64,000 nt of DNA. Source: Synechococcus sp. WH 7805 (lineage in GTDB: Bacteria; Cyanobacteriota; Cyanobacteriia; PCC-6307; Cyanobiaceae). Made by a program: the position numbers and the translations under genes. The stretch spans positions 417,823-481,822 of the forward strand of contig NZ_CH724168.1 of the NCBI RefSeq assembly GCF_000153285.1, read 5' to 3'. Below are positions 19,237 through 28,205 of this stretch, one piece after another. The notes below the pieces were generated by a model. It ran no database searches and was not told where the DNA came from. It worked only from the letters and a program-made list of their open reading frames with translations. The stretch's first letter is position 1, and every line of letters begins with the position of its first letter.

Positions 19237-20513
19237 TGTTCTCTCGTAGAAAATTTTCATCACTTCTTATTGGATTGTTTTGCCTGGTTGCCTTAATAAG
19301 CACGACTCCAGCTTTAGTTGCAAGCCAAGTTGAAACAATTTCAATTTTGATGCCCGCTCCTTTCGCTGATTCAACAGTCAAACTTGTTGAGAATTTCAAC
19401 ACTCTCTATAAAAATCAAATTCATTTGAATGTCATACGTGGTCCAAGACAAACAGAATCAATGTCAGATCTTGCTATTAGTAGCTTGCTCTTAGGAGATA
19501 CACCATTTGATGGACTATTGATGGACATCACTTGGCTACCCAAATACGCTCGAGCGGGCTGGCTAGAAGGTCTAGATCCATATTTCGATGAGACTGATAT
19601 TGCAGACCTTGCTAGTGGTGCAGAAAAAGGAAATGATTTTGAGGGAACTCTTTATCGATGGCCATTAGTAGCTGATATGGGGCTCCTTTTTTGGCGTACT
19701 GATTTGATGAACACTCCACCCAAAACTCCTTCAGAGTTAGTATCGATTAGCAATCAGTTGCAAACGCAAGGAAAAGTTCCCTGGGGATACGTTTGGCAAG
19801 GTCGTCAATATGAGGGTTTGAGTTGCGTTTATTTGGAAATGATTGATGGATTCGGAGGAGATTGGTTCGATGTTAATAACCAATCATTAGGATTGAATGA
19901 GGTGCCCGGTGTCGAAGCAGCTCAATGGTTAACGGATCTAATTGAAACTGGTATTAGTCCTAGAGCTGTCACTACATTTGCTGAACCAGAGGCTCTACGA
20001 AATTTTCAATCTGGTGAGAGTGCTTTCATGAGGAATTGGCCGTATGCATGGGCAGAACTTCAAAAACAAGACAGTCCGGTCAGAGGGAAAATTGGAATCT
20101 CAACAATGGTTTCATTGCCTGGTGTGGAACCAGCCTCAACGCTAGGAAGTTGGGGTTTTACTCTACTTCGTGGTTCAAACCATAAAGATGCAGTCATTAA
20201 AGCCATCAAATATTTAACCTCAGCCGAGGCACAGAGAGTTATGTTCATCGAACACGGTTATACACCGACGGTGAAAGCGCTTTACGAAGATCTAGAACTA
20301 ATTCAGGACTATCCACACTTGGCGTTGCTATCCAGAGCATTAAATAATGCGGTGCTAAGGCCTGAAACTCCAATCTATGCACAAATCAGTGACGTTCTTC
20401 AGCGATCACTTAGTGCCTCATTAACTGGGGAAGAAAAGCCTAAGTTGTCAATGAATAGAGCAGATAGATCATCTGAACAAATTCTAGTCGCTGCTGGTGG
20501 GACTCCATCATGA
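19233..20513 (+). CDS. ggtB: Glucosylglycerol ABC transporter, substrate-binding protein
   Basis: A 426-residue extracytoplasmic sugar-binding protein (family 1). A basic start SRRKFSS and hydrophobic stretch to ALVA form a signal peptide, with mature protein starting near SQVETISILMPAPF. Family features include DGLLMDITWLPKYARAGWLE, MGLLFWRTD and GESAFMRNWPYAW. It captures osmolyte outside the membrane for GgtCD. The start ATGATG overlaps the ggpS stop by four bases, and the following gene overlaps likewise. Assignment to glucosylglycerol rather than another sugar rests on the operon with ggpS. Confidence 0.9.
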   Translation: MMFSRRKFSSLLIGLFCLVALISTTPALVASQVETISILMPAPFADSTVKLVENFNTLYKNQIHLNVIRGPRQTESMSDLAISSLLLGDTPFDGLLMDITWLPKYARAGWLEGLDPYFDETDIADLASGAEKGNDFEGTLYRWPLVADMGLLFWRTDLMNTPPKTPSELVSISNQLQTQGKVPWGYVWQGRQYEGLSCVYLEMIDGFGGDWFDVNNQSLGLNEVPGVEAAQWLTDLIETGISPRAVTTFAEPEALRNFQSGESAFMRNWPYAWAELQKQDSPVRGKIGISTMVSLPGVEPASTLGSWGFTLLRGSNHKDAVIKAIKYLTSAEAQRVMFIEHGYTPTVKALYEDLELIQDYPHLALLSRALNNAVLRPETPIYAQISDVLQRSLSASLTGEEKPKLSMNRADRSSEQILVAAGGTPS

Positions 20514-21385
20514 TCTTGATCGCCTTATTACTTCCATCAATTATTTTTTTAGGAATCGTATTTGGTTTTCCTTTACTAAGCTATTTATGGTTAAGTCTTC
20601 ACGCAAATTCTGTTTTAACATCTTTCAGGTCGATCTTTAACGGATGGGCAAACTGGAATCGTTTTATCCATGATTATCGTTATTGGCAAGATTTTCTCCA
20701 AACAATACGTTTTTCGGTTGCTTCAGTTGGAATAGAATTATTACTTGGATTGATCATTGCTTTGATCCTTCATCGCCCAATGAAGTTTCGAGGGTGGATA
20801 CGTTCGTCATCATTAATACCCTGGGCTTTGCCTACAACAGTTATGGCCCTTGGATGGCGTTGGATCTTTAACAGCCCCTTCGGTCCCATTGATCAGTTCA
20901 CCACTGCTCTGGGTGCTCAATCCCTCAATATTCTTGGCAATCCATCCACTGCTTGGATTGCTACTGTTTATTCAGATGTCTGGAAAACGACACCCTTTGT
21001 TGCCTTAATACTTCTTGCTGGCCTACAAAGCATTCCTGCAGACCTATATGAAGCCTGCAGACTTGAAGGGGCATCCGCTAGTTCCTGTTTCAGAAGAATT
21101 ACCCTTCCCCTTCTTATGCCTTACATTGGACTTGCTGCTATGTTTCGGTTAGCTCAAGCGTTTGGTGTTTTTGATCTTATACAGGTCATGACTGGAGGTG
21201 GTCCTGCCAGCAGCACTGAAAGTATTGCTCTGTATGCATACTTAAATGCTTTGCGATTTTTAGATTTCGGATACGGAGCAACGATTATAATCGGTAGCTT
21301 TATTTTGTTAAGCATCCTCGTTGCATCTTGTTGGTTTTTTGTACACTTATTTAATAGAAAGCGTTCAATTATGATAACAAAATGA
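20510..21385 (+). CDS. ggtC: Glucosylglycerol ABC transporter, permease
   Basis: A 291-residue inner-membrane permease of the MalF type. It has six hydrophobic segments and the EAA loop around DLYEACRLEGASASSCFRRITLPLLMP, which contacts the ATPase. The N-terminal segment ILIALLLPSIIFLGIVFGFPLL is the first membrane span. ATGA overlaps join it to ggtB before and ggtD after. Confidence 0.9.
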   Translation: MILIALLLPSIIFLGIVFGFPLLSYLWLSLHANSVLTSFRSIFNGWANWNRFIHDYRYWQDFLQTIRFSVASVGIELLLGLIIALILHRPMKFRGWIRSSSLIPWALPTTVMALGWRWIFNSPFGPIDQFTTALGAQSLNILGNPSTAWIATVYSDVWKTTPFVALILLAGLQSIPADLYEACRLEGASASSCFRRITLPLLMPYIGLAAMFRLAQAFGVFDLIQVMTGGGPASSTESIALYAYLNALRFLDFGYGATIIIGSFILLSILVASCWFFVHLFNRKRSIMITK

Positions 21386-22197
21386 AATTCAAATCCTCCT
21401 TGATCGTCCTTCTTCTTGTTTGGTCAATCATGCCATTGCTTTGGCAACTTTATACCTCATTCTCTACTGATCAGGCTCTTGTGACACCCTTCGCTGAGTT
21501 ATCAGAAAGATGGACATTGGACCATTATCGAAATGTCATTTCATCTGATCCACCTTTTTTCATGTACTTAGCGAACAGTTTCTTTGTTGGGATAATATCA
21601 ACATTATTAACATTGTTTGTGGCTCTTCCTGCTGCTTATTCGATTAGCAAGCTCTCAAGAAAGACATCAAATTATGTGAGAGTTATTCTCGTTGCTTGTG
21701 CACTTTTTCCATATGTTCTCTTATTTCTTTCTTTACTAGAATTGGCGAGAACATTCTCTCTTGGCAATAATCTCATTGCACTTGCACTGCCCTACACAGC
21801 GTTATCACAGCCACTTGCTGTACTTCTGCTATCAAGCGCTTTTGTTTCCCTTCCTTCAGAACTGGATGATGCTGCAAGGGTCGAAGGCCTATCGCTAATA
21901 AAACGTTTTAGATGGATCTACATCCCATTACTGTCCCCAGCAATTGCGAGTACTGCAATCCTGATCTTTCTTTTCTCTTGGAATGAATATCCAATTGCAC
22001 TAACTTGGATTAGTGATAATTCTAAGCTAACGCTTCCCGTTGCTATGGCTAGAATCGCTGGTTCTTCCATTCATTCTGTTCCCTACGGTGCTTATGCAGC
22101 TGCAACTGTACTTGGTGCCATACCTCTTATCTTACTAGTGATAGTATTTCAGAAGCCAATCGTATCTGGACTAACCAGTGGAGCCATCAAAGGATGA
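21382..22197 (+). CDS. ggtD: Glucosylglycerol ABC transporter, permease
   Basis: The second permease of the importer, 271 residues, MalG type. Hydrophobic spans begin at LIVLLLVWSIMPLLWQLY. The EAA loop is ELDDAARVEGLSLIKRFRWIYIPLLSPA, slightly diverged. The C-terminal FSWNEYPIALTWISDN is typical of MalG-like permeases. It overlaps both neighbours by four bases. Confidence 0.9.
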   Translation: MKFKSSLIVLLLVWSIMPLLWQLYTSFSTDQALVTPFAELSERWTLDHYRNVISSDPPFFMYLANSFFVGIISTLLTLFVALPAAYSISKLSRKTSNYVRVILVACALFPYVLLFLSLLELARTFSLGNNLIALALPYTALSQPLAVLLLSSAFVSLPSELDDAARVEGLSLIKRFRWIYIPLLSPAIASTAILIFLFSWNEYPIALTWISDNSKLTLPVAMARIAGSSIHSVPYGAYAAATVLGAIPLILLVIVFQKPIVSGLTSGAIKG

Positions 22198-23171
22198 CAC
22201 TTGTTCTCAAATCTGTCGGTCGAAAAGTTGGAAATAACTGGATCGTCAAGGATCTCAATTTTTCTGTAAGGCAAAACGAGTGTCTTGTAGTCGTTGGTCC
22301 GAGTGGATGTGGAAAGAGTTCTACTCTTCGCTTAATTGCTGGATTAGATCGATGTGATCATGGATCAATCAAAATTGACGACCGTGATATCACTAATCTT
22401 CAACCATCAGAGCGTGCAATTGGTATGGTTTTCCAAAGCTATGCACTACTCCCTCATTTAACCGTCTATGAGAATCTGGAGTTAGGTTTGCGAGTTCGAG
22501 GTATGCGAGCAGAGCAGAGAGCAAGAAGAATCCAAAATATTCTTGATATAGTTCAATTAAGTGATCGTCCTAACCATTTACCGTCTGCATTGTCAGGTGG
22601 ACAAAGACAGAGAGTGGCATTAGCTCGTGCTTTGCTGCGTGATCCAAAGGTTTATTTACTTGATGAGCCGATGAGTAATCTTGATGCTCAACTGAGAGAA
22701 AAAATCCGACCTGAACTAAGGAGCCTCATCTTGAGTCAGGAAAAACCTACGCTTTATGTTACTCATGACCAAAATGAAGCCCTAGCTATGGCCACTAAAA
22801 TTGCCATCTTAAACAATGGACAGATTGAACAACTAGACACTCCATTTAATGTGTACCATAACCCACAATCACTTTTTGTAGCACAGTTTTTAGGTCGCCC
22901 ACAAATTAATTGCCTCAAAGTACGTAATAATACTATTGATGCTGTTAGGCCCGAAAATTTAACCATCAGTGATTCTGGACTACCATGCCGTCTACTCGCC
23001 CGTGAGTGGTTAGGTAATACGCAACTTCTCTATCTAGATTCTGATGAAGGTGAATTAAGAATGACAATTGATCCATCATTCGTCTGTCCCGAGCGTATAT
23101 TCGTACAATGGGATAAGTCTAAAGTTTTTCATTTTGATGCGAAAACTGGACAGCGTAAAAGTTTTCATTAA
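22194..23171 (+). CDS. ggtA: Glucosylglycerol ABC transporter, ATP-binding protein
   Basis: A 325-residue MalK/UgpC-type ATPase. Walker A is GPSGCGKSS, the Q-loop is in GMVFQSYALLPHL, the signature is LSGGQRQR, Walker B is VYLLDEP and the switch His is in YVTHDQNEA. After about residue 235 comes a short regulatory domain (VRPENLTISDSG), smaller than in many MalK proteins. It is the last functional gene of ggpS-ggtBCDA. In Synechocystis ggtA is encoded apart from ggtBCD, so here the importer is assembled in one operon. Confidence 0.9.
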   Translation: MTLVLKSVGRKVGNNWIVKDLNFSVRQNECLVVVGPSGCGKSSTLRLIAGLDRCDHGSIKIDDRDITNLQPSERAIGMVFQSYALLPHLTVYENLELGLRVRGMRAEQRARRIQNILDIVQLSDRPNHLPSALSGGQRQRVALARALLRDPKVYLLDEPMSNLDAQLREKIRPELRSLILSQEKPTLYVTHDQNEALAMATKIAILNNGQIEQLDTPFNVYHNPQSLFVAQFLGRPQINCLKVRNNTIDAVRPENLTISDSGLPCRLLAREWLGNTQLLYLDSDEGELRMTIDPSFVCPERIFVQWDKSKVFHFDAKTGQRKSFH

Positions 23172-23261
23172 CTACAAACAGCTTAAGCTGAATTATCGAC
23201 TTATCCATTTATTTGCTGTGTCAAGTCTGAGTACTGCATTATTTTAATTGACAATCTTAAG

Positions 23262-23996
23262 GTGAGTCATGAGATCAAAGCTTGCCAACAAAATGGTGTT
23301 AACTTTATCGAATTACCCATTACTTTTGACGCTATAACTGTCGTCGCCAATCAATCGAACGGTTGGCTGAATTCGCTTACACCTTCCGAACTCTCACGCT
23401 TGTGGTCCAAAGCTTCACAAGGCAAGGTATCGAGCTGGAATCAAGTCAATCTTGATTTTCCTGATCAACCAATCAAATTATGCGGACCAGGAAAAGACTC
23501 AGGCACATTTGATATCTTTAATAAAGCCATAAATCGCTCTCCTACTAATTCTAGAACTGATTACAAGGCAAGCGAAGATGACAATGTAATTGTCGGTTGT
23601 GTAGCGAATAATACCAATGCACTGGGCTATTTTGGTTTTTCCTATTTTCTCAATAATCAATCTAAATTAAAAGCCATTCGGATTGTAAATGGCAAGGGGA
23701 TTTCAGTTCTTCCCTCTGTCGCAGCGGTGCAAAAAGAGGTCTATCAGCCTCTTTCGCGTCCTCTTTTCCTCTATGTCAACGATCGTTCATTGCGCAATAA
23801 CACCCCTTTGCGAAATTTTATTACCTTTTACCTGCGTAATGTTGAACAACTTGTGAAACAAACAAATTACATTCCTCTTCAAAGCGCAACTTATCGCCTT
23901 GTTGATTCAAAGCTGTATCGACATATCCTTGGTTCTTCCTTTGGTGGTAATATTCCTGTCGGATTAACTATTGGCCAGATACTAAACAAGTTTTGA
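23262..23996 (+). pseudogene. N-terminally truncated phosphate-binding protein (PstS/SphX family)
   Basis: The 244-residue frame from a GTG at 23262 matches the middle and C-terminal part of the PstS/SphX binding-protein family: FIELPITFDAITVVAN, GPGKDSGTFDIFNKAI, SRTDYKASEDDNVIVGCVA and NALGYFGFSYF. The signal peptide and roughly the first hundred residues of the family are absent. Only 90 bp separate it from ggtA, so they cannot be hidden in another frame. Without a signal peptide it would not be exported. It is most simply a deletion remnant. Like its neighbours it is AT-rich. Confidence 0.8.
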
Positions 23997-24057
23997 CGTT
24001 CATAAGAAGCCACAGTTCCGTTGACAGATTCTGTGTTGACCTAGAGACGATGGTGCA

Positions 24058-25161
24058 TTAAATTGTCAGCTCCTGTAGCTTTTCATTTAATATTAACGAA
24101 TGGACTTTGGCTTCATTCGTTAATGTGTTGATGTTGCTACCGTCGAGTGGTTTTTGCATCGCTATAGACCATTGATCAATTAATTCTTCTTCTGATATTG
24201 CATTGCTGAGCTCAGTGCACAAAATGCTTGAAAGTTCTGCCGCTGCCTTCACTTTTGGATCGTAACTCAGTGCACTTGTTGGTACACCTCCGACTGCTGC
24301 CAAAATCAGAGCATGCAGTCGCATCGCAATAACCATTTTGGATTGACTGAAAAGTTTTTGAACTTGTCTTATTGACTCTGCAGTAACTGTTGACGATCGC
24401 TTCTCCAGATTTGAAGGAACAATATTTTCTTGAGAAAGATGATGGAATAAATCGGAATCTTGATGTGCATGGAAGGCTAGCCAAATAACATGACAATCAT
24501 GCATTTCACTCAATCGTGAGAGAGCATTCACCAGCTTCAGCCAACCCTTGTGATTAAGAAGCGGAGTAGGTCTCCAACATACGACCAGCGACTTGCCTGA
24601 TCTCCAGGTCGGTGCTGGGTGAGTCCAAACAGGATCTGGCCCCATCTTCATTGGAACTTTCAACTTCCATTCAATCGCTTGCTTCATTGCGCCTGGATCT
24701 CTCCACGTAACAGAGCTAAGCGTTTTCAACGTTGTTCGAACCAGCAACCGACTGATCCTTCGCTTCAACGGTCCTAAGCCTTGACCCCATAGAAAAACAG
24801 GCTTCTGAAGACTCTTCGCGCACCAGATAAGGATGATGTAATACATCAAACTTCGGGTACTTGTTGCGTCCTGAAGCAAGCTTCCACCACCCAGAACCAG
24901 AGCATCAACGTTCCTCAATGCAGTCAGCACAGATTTCAACGATCGCCTGTTGACAGTTTCACTGCCTGGTGCCAAGGCTTCCACTGCCTTTTGATCATTT
25001 GCCGTGATCACTGGGATCCATTGCCCCTGGATTTGACTCAAGAGAACGGCGAGTAGCGCATCGTCGCCAAGATTATGTTCTCCGTAGTATCCACAAATCA
25101 GGATCCTGCGTCGGCTGCCATTGCTTAAGTGCGCCACAGAATTCCTTTCGCTGCAATCCAT
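24058..25161 (-). CDS. csaB: Polysaccharide pyruvyl transferase CsaB
   Basis: CsaB adds pyruvate ketals to cell-wall polysaccharide, creating anchors for S-layer-homology proteins in bacteria that have them. The 367-aa protein begins with ILICGYYGEHNLGDDALLAVLL and has LVLGGGSLLQDATS, PVFLWGQGLGP, SVTWRDPGA and the C-terminal VIAMRLHALILAAVGGVPTSALSYDPKV, all typical of the family. It stands alone on the minus strand; the divergent partner starts 46 bp away. Confidence 0.92.
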   Translation of the reverse strand: MDCSERNSVAHLSNGSRRRILICGYYGEHNLGDDALLAVLLSQIQGQWIPVITANDQKAVEALAPGSETVNRRSLKSVLTALRNVDALVLGGGSLLQDATSTRSLMYYIILIWCAKSLQKPVFLWGQGLGPLKRRISRLLVRTTLKTLSSVTWRDPGAMKQAIEWKLKVPMKMGPDPVWTHPAPTWRSGKSLVVCWRPTPLLNHKGWLKLVNALSRLSEMHDCHVIWLAFHAHQDSDLFHHLSQENIVPSNLEKRSSTVTAESIRQVQKLFSQSKMVIAMRLHALILAAVGGVPTSALSYDPKVKAAAELSSILCTELSNAISEEELIDQWSIAMQKPLDGSNINTLTNEAKVHSLILNEKLQELTI

Positions 25162-25207
25162 TATCGAATGGCAGTGCCATTACGGTATAGAGATTCGATC
25201 ACTTGTC

Positions 25208-25528
25208 ATGCACGAACTGTCCCTTGGAACCTGGTGGATTCACTGGGCATCTGTTGTTGAGTGGCTTGCTGCCATCGTTCTGATCCAACGCCGTTTCCCT
25301 GGACCCAGGTTTGCCGGTGCAAGCCTGTTCGGCCTAGCCATGATTCCAGCACTGATCAGTGCGATGGCGGCATGCACCTGGCACCTCTACGACAATTCTG
25401 AATCATTGCGGTGGTTGGTCACGCTTCAGGCATTCACCACCCTGATCGGCAATTGTTGTCTCGCCTTGGCAGCAGCGAACAGTCATGCAGAATCGCGTCC
25501 CGCATCTCCAGTGTTGGAGGAGCAGTGA
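25208..25528 (+). CDS. DUF2499 membrane protein
   Basis: A 106-residue cyanobacterial/plastid-lineage protein of unknown function. It starts MHELSLGTWWIHWASVVEWLAA and has three hydrophobic spans (about residues 12-26, 33-54 and 69-91). The ATG at 25208 is chosen because conserved sequence begins there; the frame is open upstream but enters the csaB promoter. It overlaps the DUF3593 gene by one base (TGATG), so the two are coupled. Confidence 0.85.
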   Translation: MHELSLGTWWIHWASVVEWLAAIVLIQRRFPGPRFAGASLFGLAMIPALISAMAACTWHLYDNSESLRWLVTLQAFTTLIGNCCLALAAANSHAESRPASPVLEEQ

Positions 25529-25818
25529 TGGGCAACTTTGATCCGGCACCCATTTTTGCGCTTTCACTTTTTCCGTATCTCTTCTTCCTGAACAAACTTG
25601 GAAGCAACGGCTGGTTCAACCGGCTTGTGCGCGTTGGCTTTCAACTCACACTTCTATTCGTTGGCGTCACCATCGTTGCTGCGATTGTGGCTCAGGTTCG
25701 CTTTCAAGCCGAACTCGTTGCCATCGATCCCCTTCATGGCGGTGCTGAAGCCTTCCTCACTTTCAGCAACGCTCTGATCGTGGCTGGTCTTCTCAGAGTT
25801 GATCTGCCAAAGCGATGA
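25528..25818 (+). CDS. DUF3593 membrane protein
   Basis: A 96-residue membrane protein starting MGNFDPAPIFALSLFPYLFFLNKLG. Three hydrophobic stretches are visible. Function is unknown. The start overlaps the upstream DUF2499 stop and the genes probably form a fixed pair. psaK follows 67 bp later on the same strand, which is suggestive of a thylakoid role but no more. Confidence 0.85.
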   Translation: MGNFDPAPIFALSLFPYLFFLNKLGSNGWFNRLVRVGFQLTLLFVGVTIVAAIVAQVRFQAELVAIDPLHGGAEAFLTFSNALIVAGLLRVDLPKR

Positions 25819-25885
25819 ATATCTCTTACGAGAGGTGGGCTTAGGCTGTGTAAACGCTGAAGATAAAGCGTCGCCTGTTTACAGA

Positions 25886-26143
25886 ATGTTCCTGTCCCTC
25901 CTGGCCATCACCCCTGCATCCGTGACCTGGACACCCAAGGTTGCTCTGGTGATGATCATCTGCAATGTGATTGCGATCGCTATCGGCAAGGCCACGATCA
26001 AGTATCCCAACGAAGGCGCGAAAATGCCCAGTGCATCCTTCTTCGGTGGGATGAGCCATGGTGCCATGCTGGGCTGCACCAGCTTCGGCCATCTGCTCGG
26101 AATGGGTGCCATCCTCGGCCTTTCAACCCGCGGCGTTTTCTGA
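25886..26143 (+). CDS. psaK: Photosystem I reaction centre subunit PsaK
   Basis: PsaK is a peripheral two-span subunit at the edge of photosystem I. The 85-residue frame starts MFLSLLAITPASVTWTPKVA. It has one span at VALVMIICNVIAIAI, the conserved KYPNEGAKMPSASFFGGMSHGA loop segment (residues about 41-60), and a second span through LLGMGAILGLS. The ATG at 25886 matches the family start. A strong hairpin terminator lies 12 bp after the stop. Confidence 0.93.
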   Translation: MFLSLLAITPASVTWTPKVALVMIICNVIAIAIGKATIKYPNEGAKMPSASFFGGMSHGAMLGCTSFGHLLGMGAILGLSTRGVF

Positions 26144-26154
26144 TCAATTGATGA

Positions 26155-26182
26155 ACTCAGGAGGGCACTGTCCCTCCTGAGT
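26155..26182. terminator. Bidirectional terminator between psaK and dxs
   Basis: ACTCAGGAGGG and CCCTCCTGAGT make an 11-bp perfect stem with a 6-nt loop. CTTTAG follows on the plus strand. It lies between the convergent stops of psaK and dxs and can serve both. Confidence 0.75.
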
Positions 26183-26184
26183 CT

Positions 26185-28128
26185 TTAGCTCTCAACGACG
26201 GTCACACTCGGGTTCTGGATGAAAGGAGTGACCGATGCTCCTTTTGGACGCTGAACAAACGTCAAGATCGTTTCTGCCATCTGTGCGGGTGTCAGACCCA
26301 GCTTTTCGAAACTCTGCTGAGGGGTTGCATGATCAACAAGAACATCCGGGATTCCCAACCGCAGGATTGAGGGCTTGATGTCTGCGTCACTGAGTGACTC
26401 CGTGACAGCAGATCCGAATCCCCCTGACAACGTCCCCTCTTCAATGGTGACAACCTTGCCGATTCGTTGTGCCAGTGGATGCAGCAGCTCATCATCCAGA
26501 GGCCTGAGGAACCGCGCATTCACAACCGTGCTCTCCACCCCTTGAACAGCCAGCAGTTCGGCGGTCGCCATCGCTTTTGAGTTCATGGCTCCGTACGCCA
26601 CGATCAGAAGATCGTTACCTTCGCGAAGCAGTTCGCCTCGACCAATCGGCAGTGGTTCCCAGCCCTCTTCCATCAGCGGTACTCCTTCACCCGGTCCACG
26701 AGGGATCCGAATGGCACAGGGCCCTGGATGCTGGAGGCTGCTCACCAGCATTCGTTGCAATTCGGCTTCATCTTTGGGAGCCATCACTGTGAAGTTAGGA
26801 ATGGCCCGCAGGTAACTGATGTCGTACTGACCCTGATGCGTCGGGCCATCGGCACCAACAATGCCGGCGCGATCGAGCACAAACGTGACAGGAAGATTCT
26901 GAATCCCCACATCGTGGATCATTTGATCGAAGGCTCTCTGCAGAAACGTGCTGTAAATCGCGACGACCGGTCGAAGTCCATCACAAGCCATACCTGCAGC
27001 AAGCGTCACAGCATGCTGTTCTGCGATACCAACATCAACATATTGATCTGGCACAGCTTTTTGCAGCAAATCCAGTCCAGTTCCAGTTGCCATCGCTGCA
27101 GTAATGCCAACCACCTTGGAATTCTGTTCGCAGATTTTCACAAGTGTCTGCCCAAACACCTTGCTATAGCTAGGAGGTTTTGGGGTTTTGCTTGGACGTG
27201 CCTTACCGGTTCCAAGGTCAAATGCCGACTGAGCGTGATAGCCGACCTGATCAGCTTCCGCATAGGGATAACCCTTGCCTTTTGTGGTGATCACATGCAC
27301 GAGAACAGGGCCGCCGATGCGATGCGCTGCCTGGAACGTGCGGATCATTTCCGCCATGTCATGGCCATCAATGGGTCCCATGTAGGTGAAACCCAGCTCT
27401 TCAAAAACAGCGCCGACCTTTGGCACCGCCAGTCGCCGCATGCTTTCTTTCAACCGATTCAGCTCCGGAGGTAAATCGCCGCCCATGAATGGAAGATGGC
27501 GCATGCTTTCTTCCACACTCCCGGATAGGAACTGCATCGGCGGGCTCAGTCGCATCCGATTCAGGTGGCTTGACAATGCTCCGACCGGAGGAGAGATCGA
27601 CATGTCGTTGTCATTGAGCACCACAAGGAAGGGGCTGTGAGGCATATGCCCGGCATGGTTGATGGCTTCGAGGGCCATTCCGCCGGTCAAAGCGCCATCC
27701 CCGATCACTGCGACACACTTGTGGTCTAAACCCTGCCTGTCGCGGGCCATCGCCATCCCGAGAGCTGCAGAAATCGATGTGCTGGCGTGCCCAGCTCCGA
27801 AATGGTCGAACTCACTTTCACAGCGCTTGAGGTATCCAGCCACCCCCCCCTGCTGACGGAGAGAGTCGAACTCGGCGTAGCGCCCTGTGATCAACTTGTG
27901 CGGGTAAGCCTGATGGCCTACATCCCACACCACCCGATCCTTGTCCAGATCAAGAGTTTGATAAAGAGCAAGCGTCAGTTCAACAACGCCCAAGCCGGGG
28001 CCAAGATGCCCTCCGCTATTGGACACAACCTCGAGATGGCGTTGTCTGATTTGTTCGGCAACGTCTTGGAGCTCTGCAACAGAGAGTCCATGCAGCTCAT
28101 TGGGATGGGCTAAGTCGCTCAGGTGCAT
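26185..28128 (-). CDS. dxs: 1-deoxy-D-xylulose-5-phosphate synthase
   Basis: Dxs condenses pyruvate and glyceraldehyde-3-phosphate in a thiamine-diphosphate reaction, the entry step of the MEP isoprenoid pathway that supplies carotenoids and phytol. The 647-aa enzyme has [14 protein letters not shown]-like sequence ([17 protein letters not shown]), the TPP motif [13 protein letters not shown] to NDNDMSISP, and the pyrimidine domain [18 protein letters not shown]. Length is normal. It is divergent from ilvA across 77 bp. Confidence 0.97.
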   Translation of the reverse strand: MHLSDLAHPNELHGLSVAELQDVAEQIRQRHLEVVSNSGGHLGPGLGVVELTLALYQTLDLDKDRVVWDVGHQAYPHKLITGRYAEFDSLRQQGGVAGYLKRCESEFDHFGAGHASTSISAALGMAMARDRQGLDHKCVAVIGDGALTGGMALEAINHAGHMPHSPFLVVLNDNDMSISPPVGALSSHLNRMRLSPPMQFLSGSVEESMRHLPFMGGDLPPELNRLKESMRRLAVPKVGAVFEELGFTYMGPIDGHDMAEMIRTFQAAHRIGGPVLVHVITTKGKGYPYAEADQVGYHAQSAFDLGTGKARPSKTPKPPSYSKVFGQTLVKICEQNSKVVGITAAMATGTGLDLLQKAVPDQYVDVGIAEQHAVTLAAGMACDGLRPVVAIYSTFLQRAFDQMIHDVGIQNLPVTFVLDRAGIVGADGPTHQGQYDISYLRAIPNFTVMAPKDEAELQRMLVSSLQHPGPCAIRIPRGPGEGVPLMEEGWEPLPIGRGELLREGNDLLIVAYGAMNSKAMATAELLAVQGVESTVVNARFLRPLDDELLHPLAQRIGKVVTIEEGTLSGGFGSAVTESLSDADIKPSILRLGIPDVLVDHATPQQSFEKLGLTPAQMAETILTFVQRPKGASVTPFIQNPSVTVVES

Positions 28129-28205
28129 GGGCCCGATTCTGATTCAGGCAATCTACGGGCCCTCCTTACCAGCCGCGACAACCGCTCAGTTGTCACACTG
28201 GGAAG

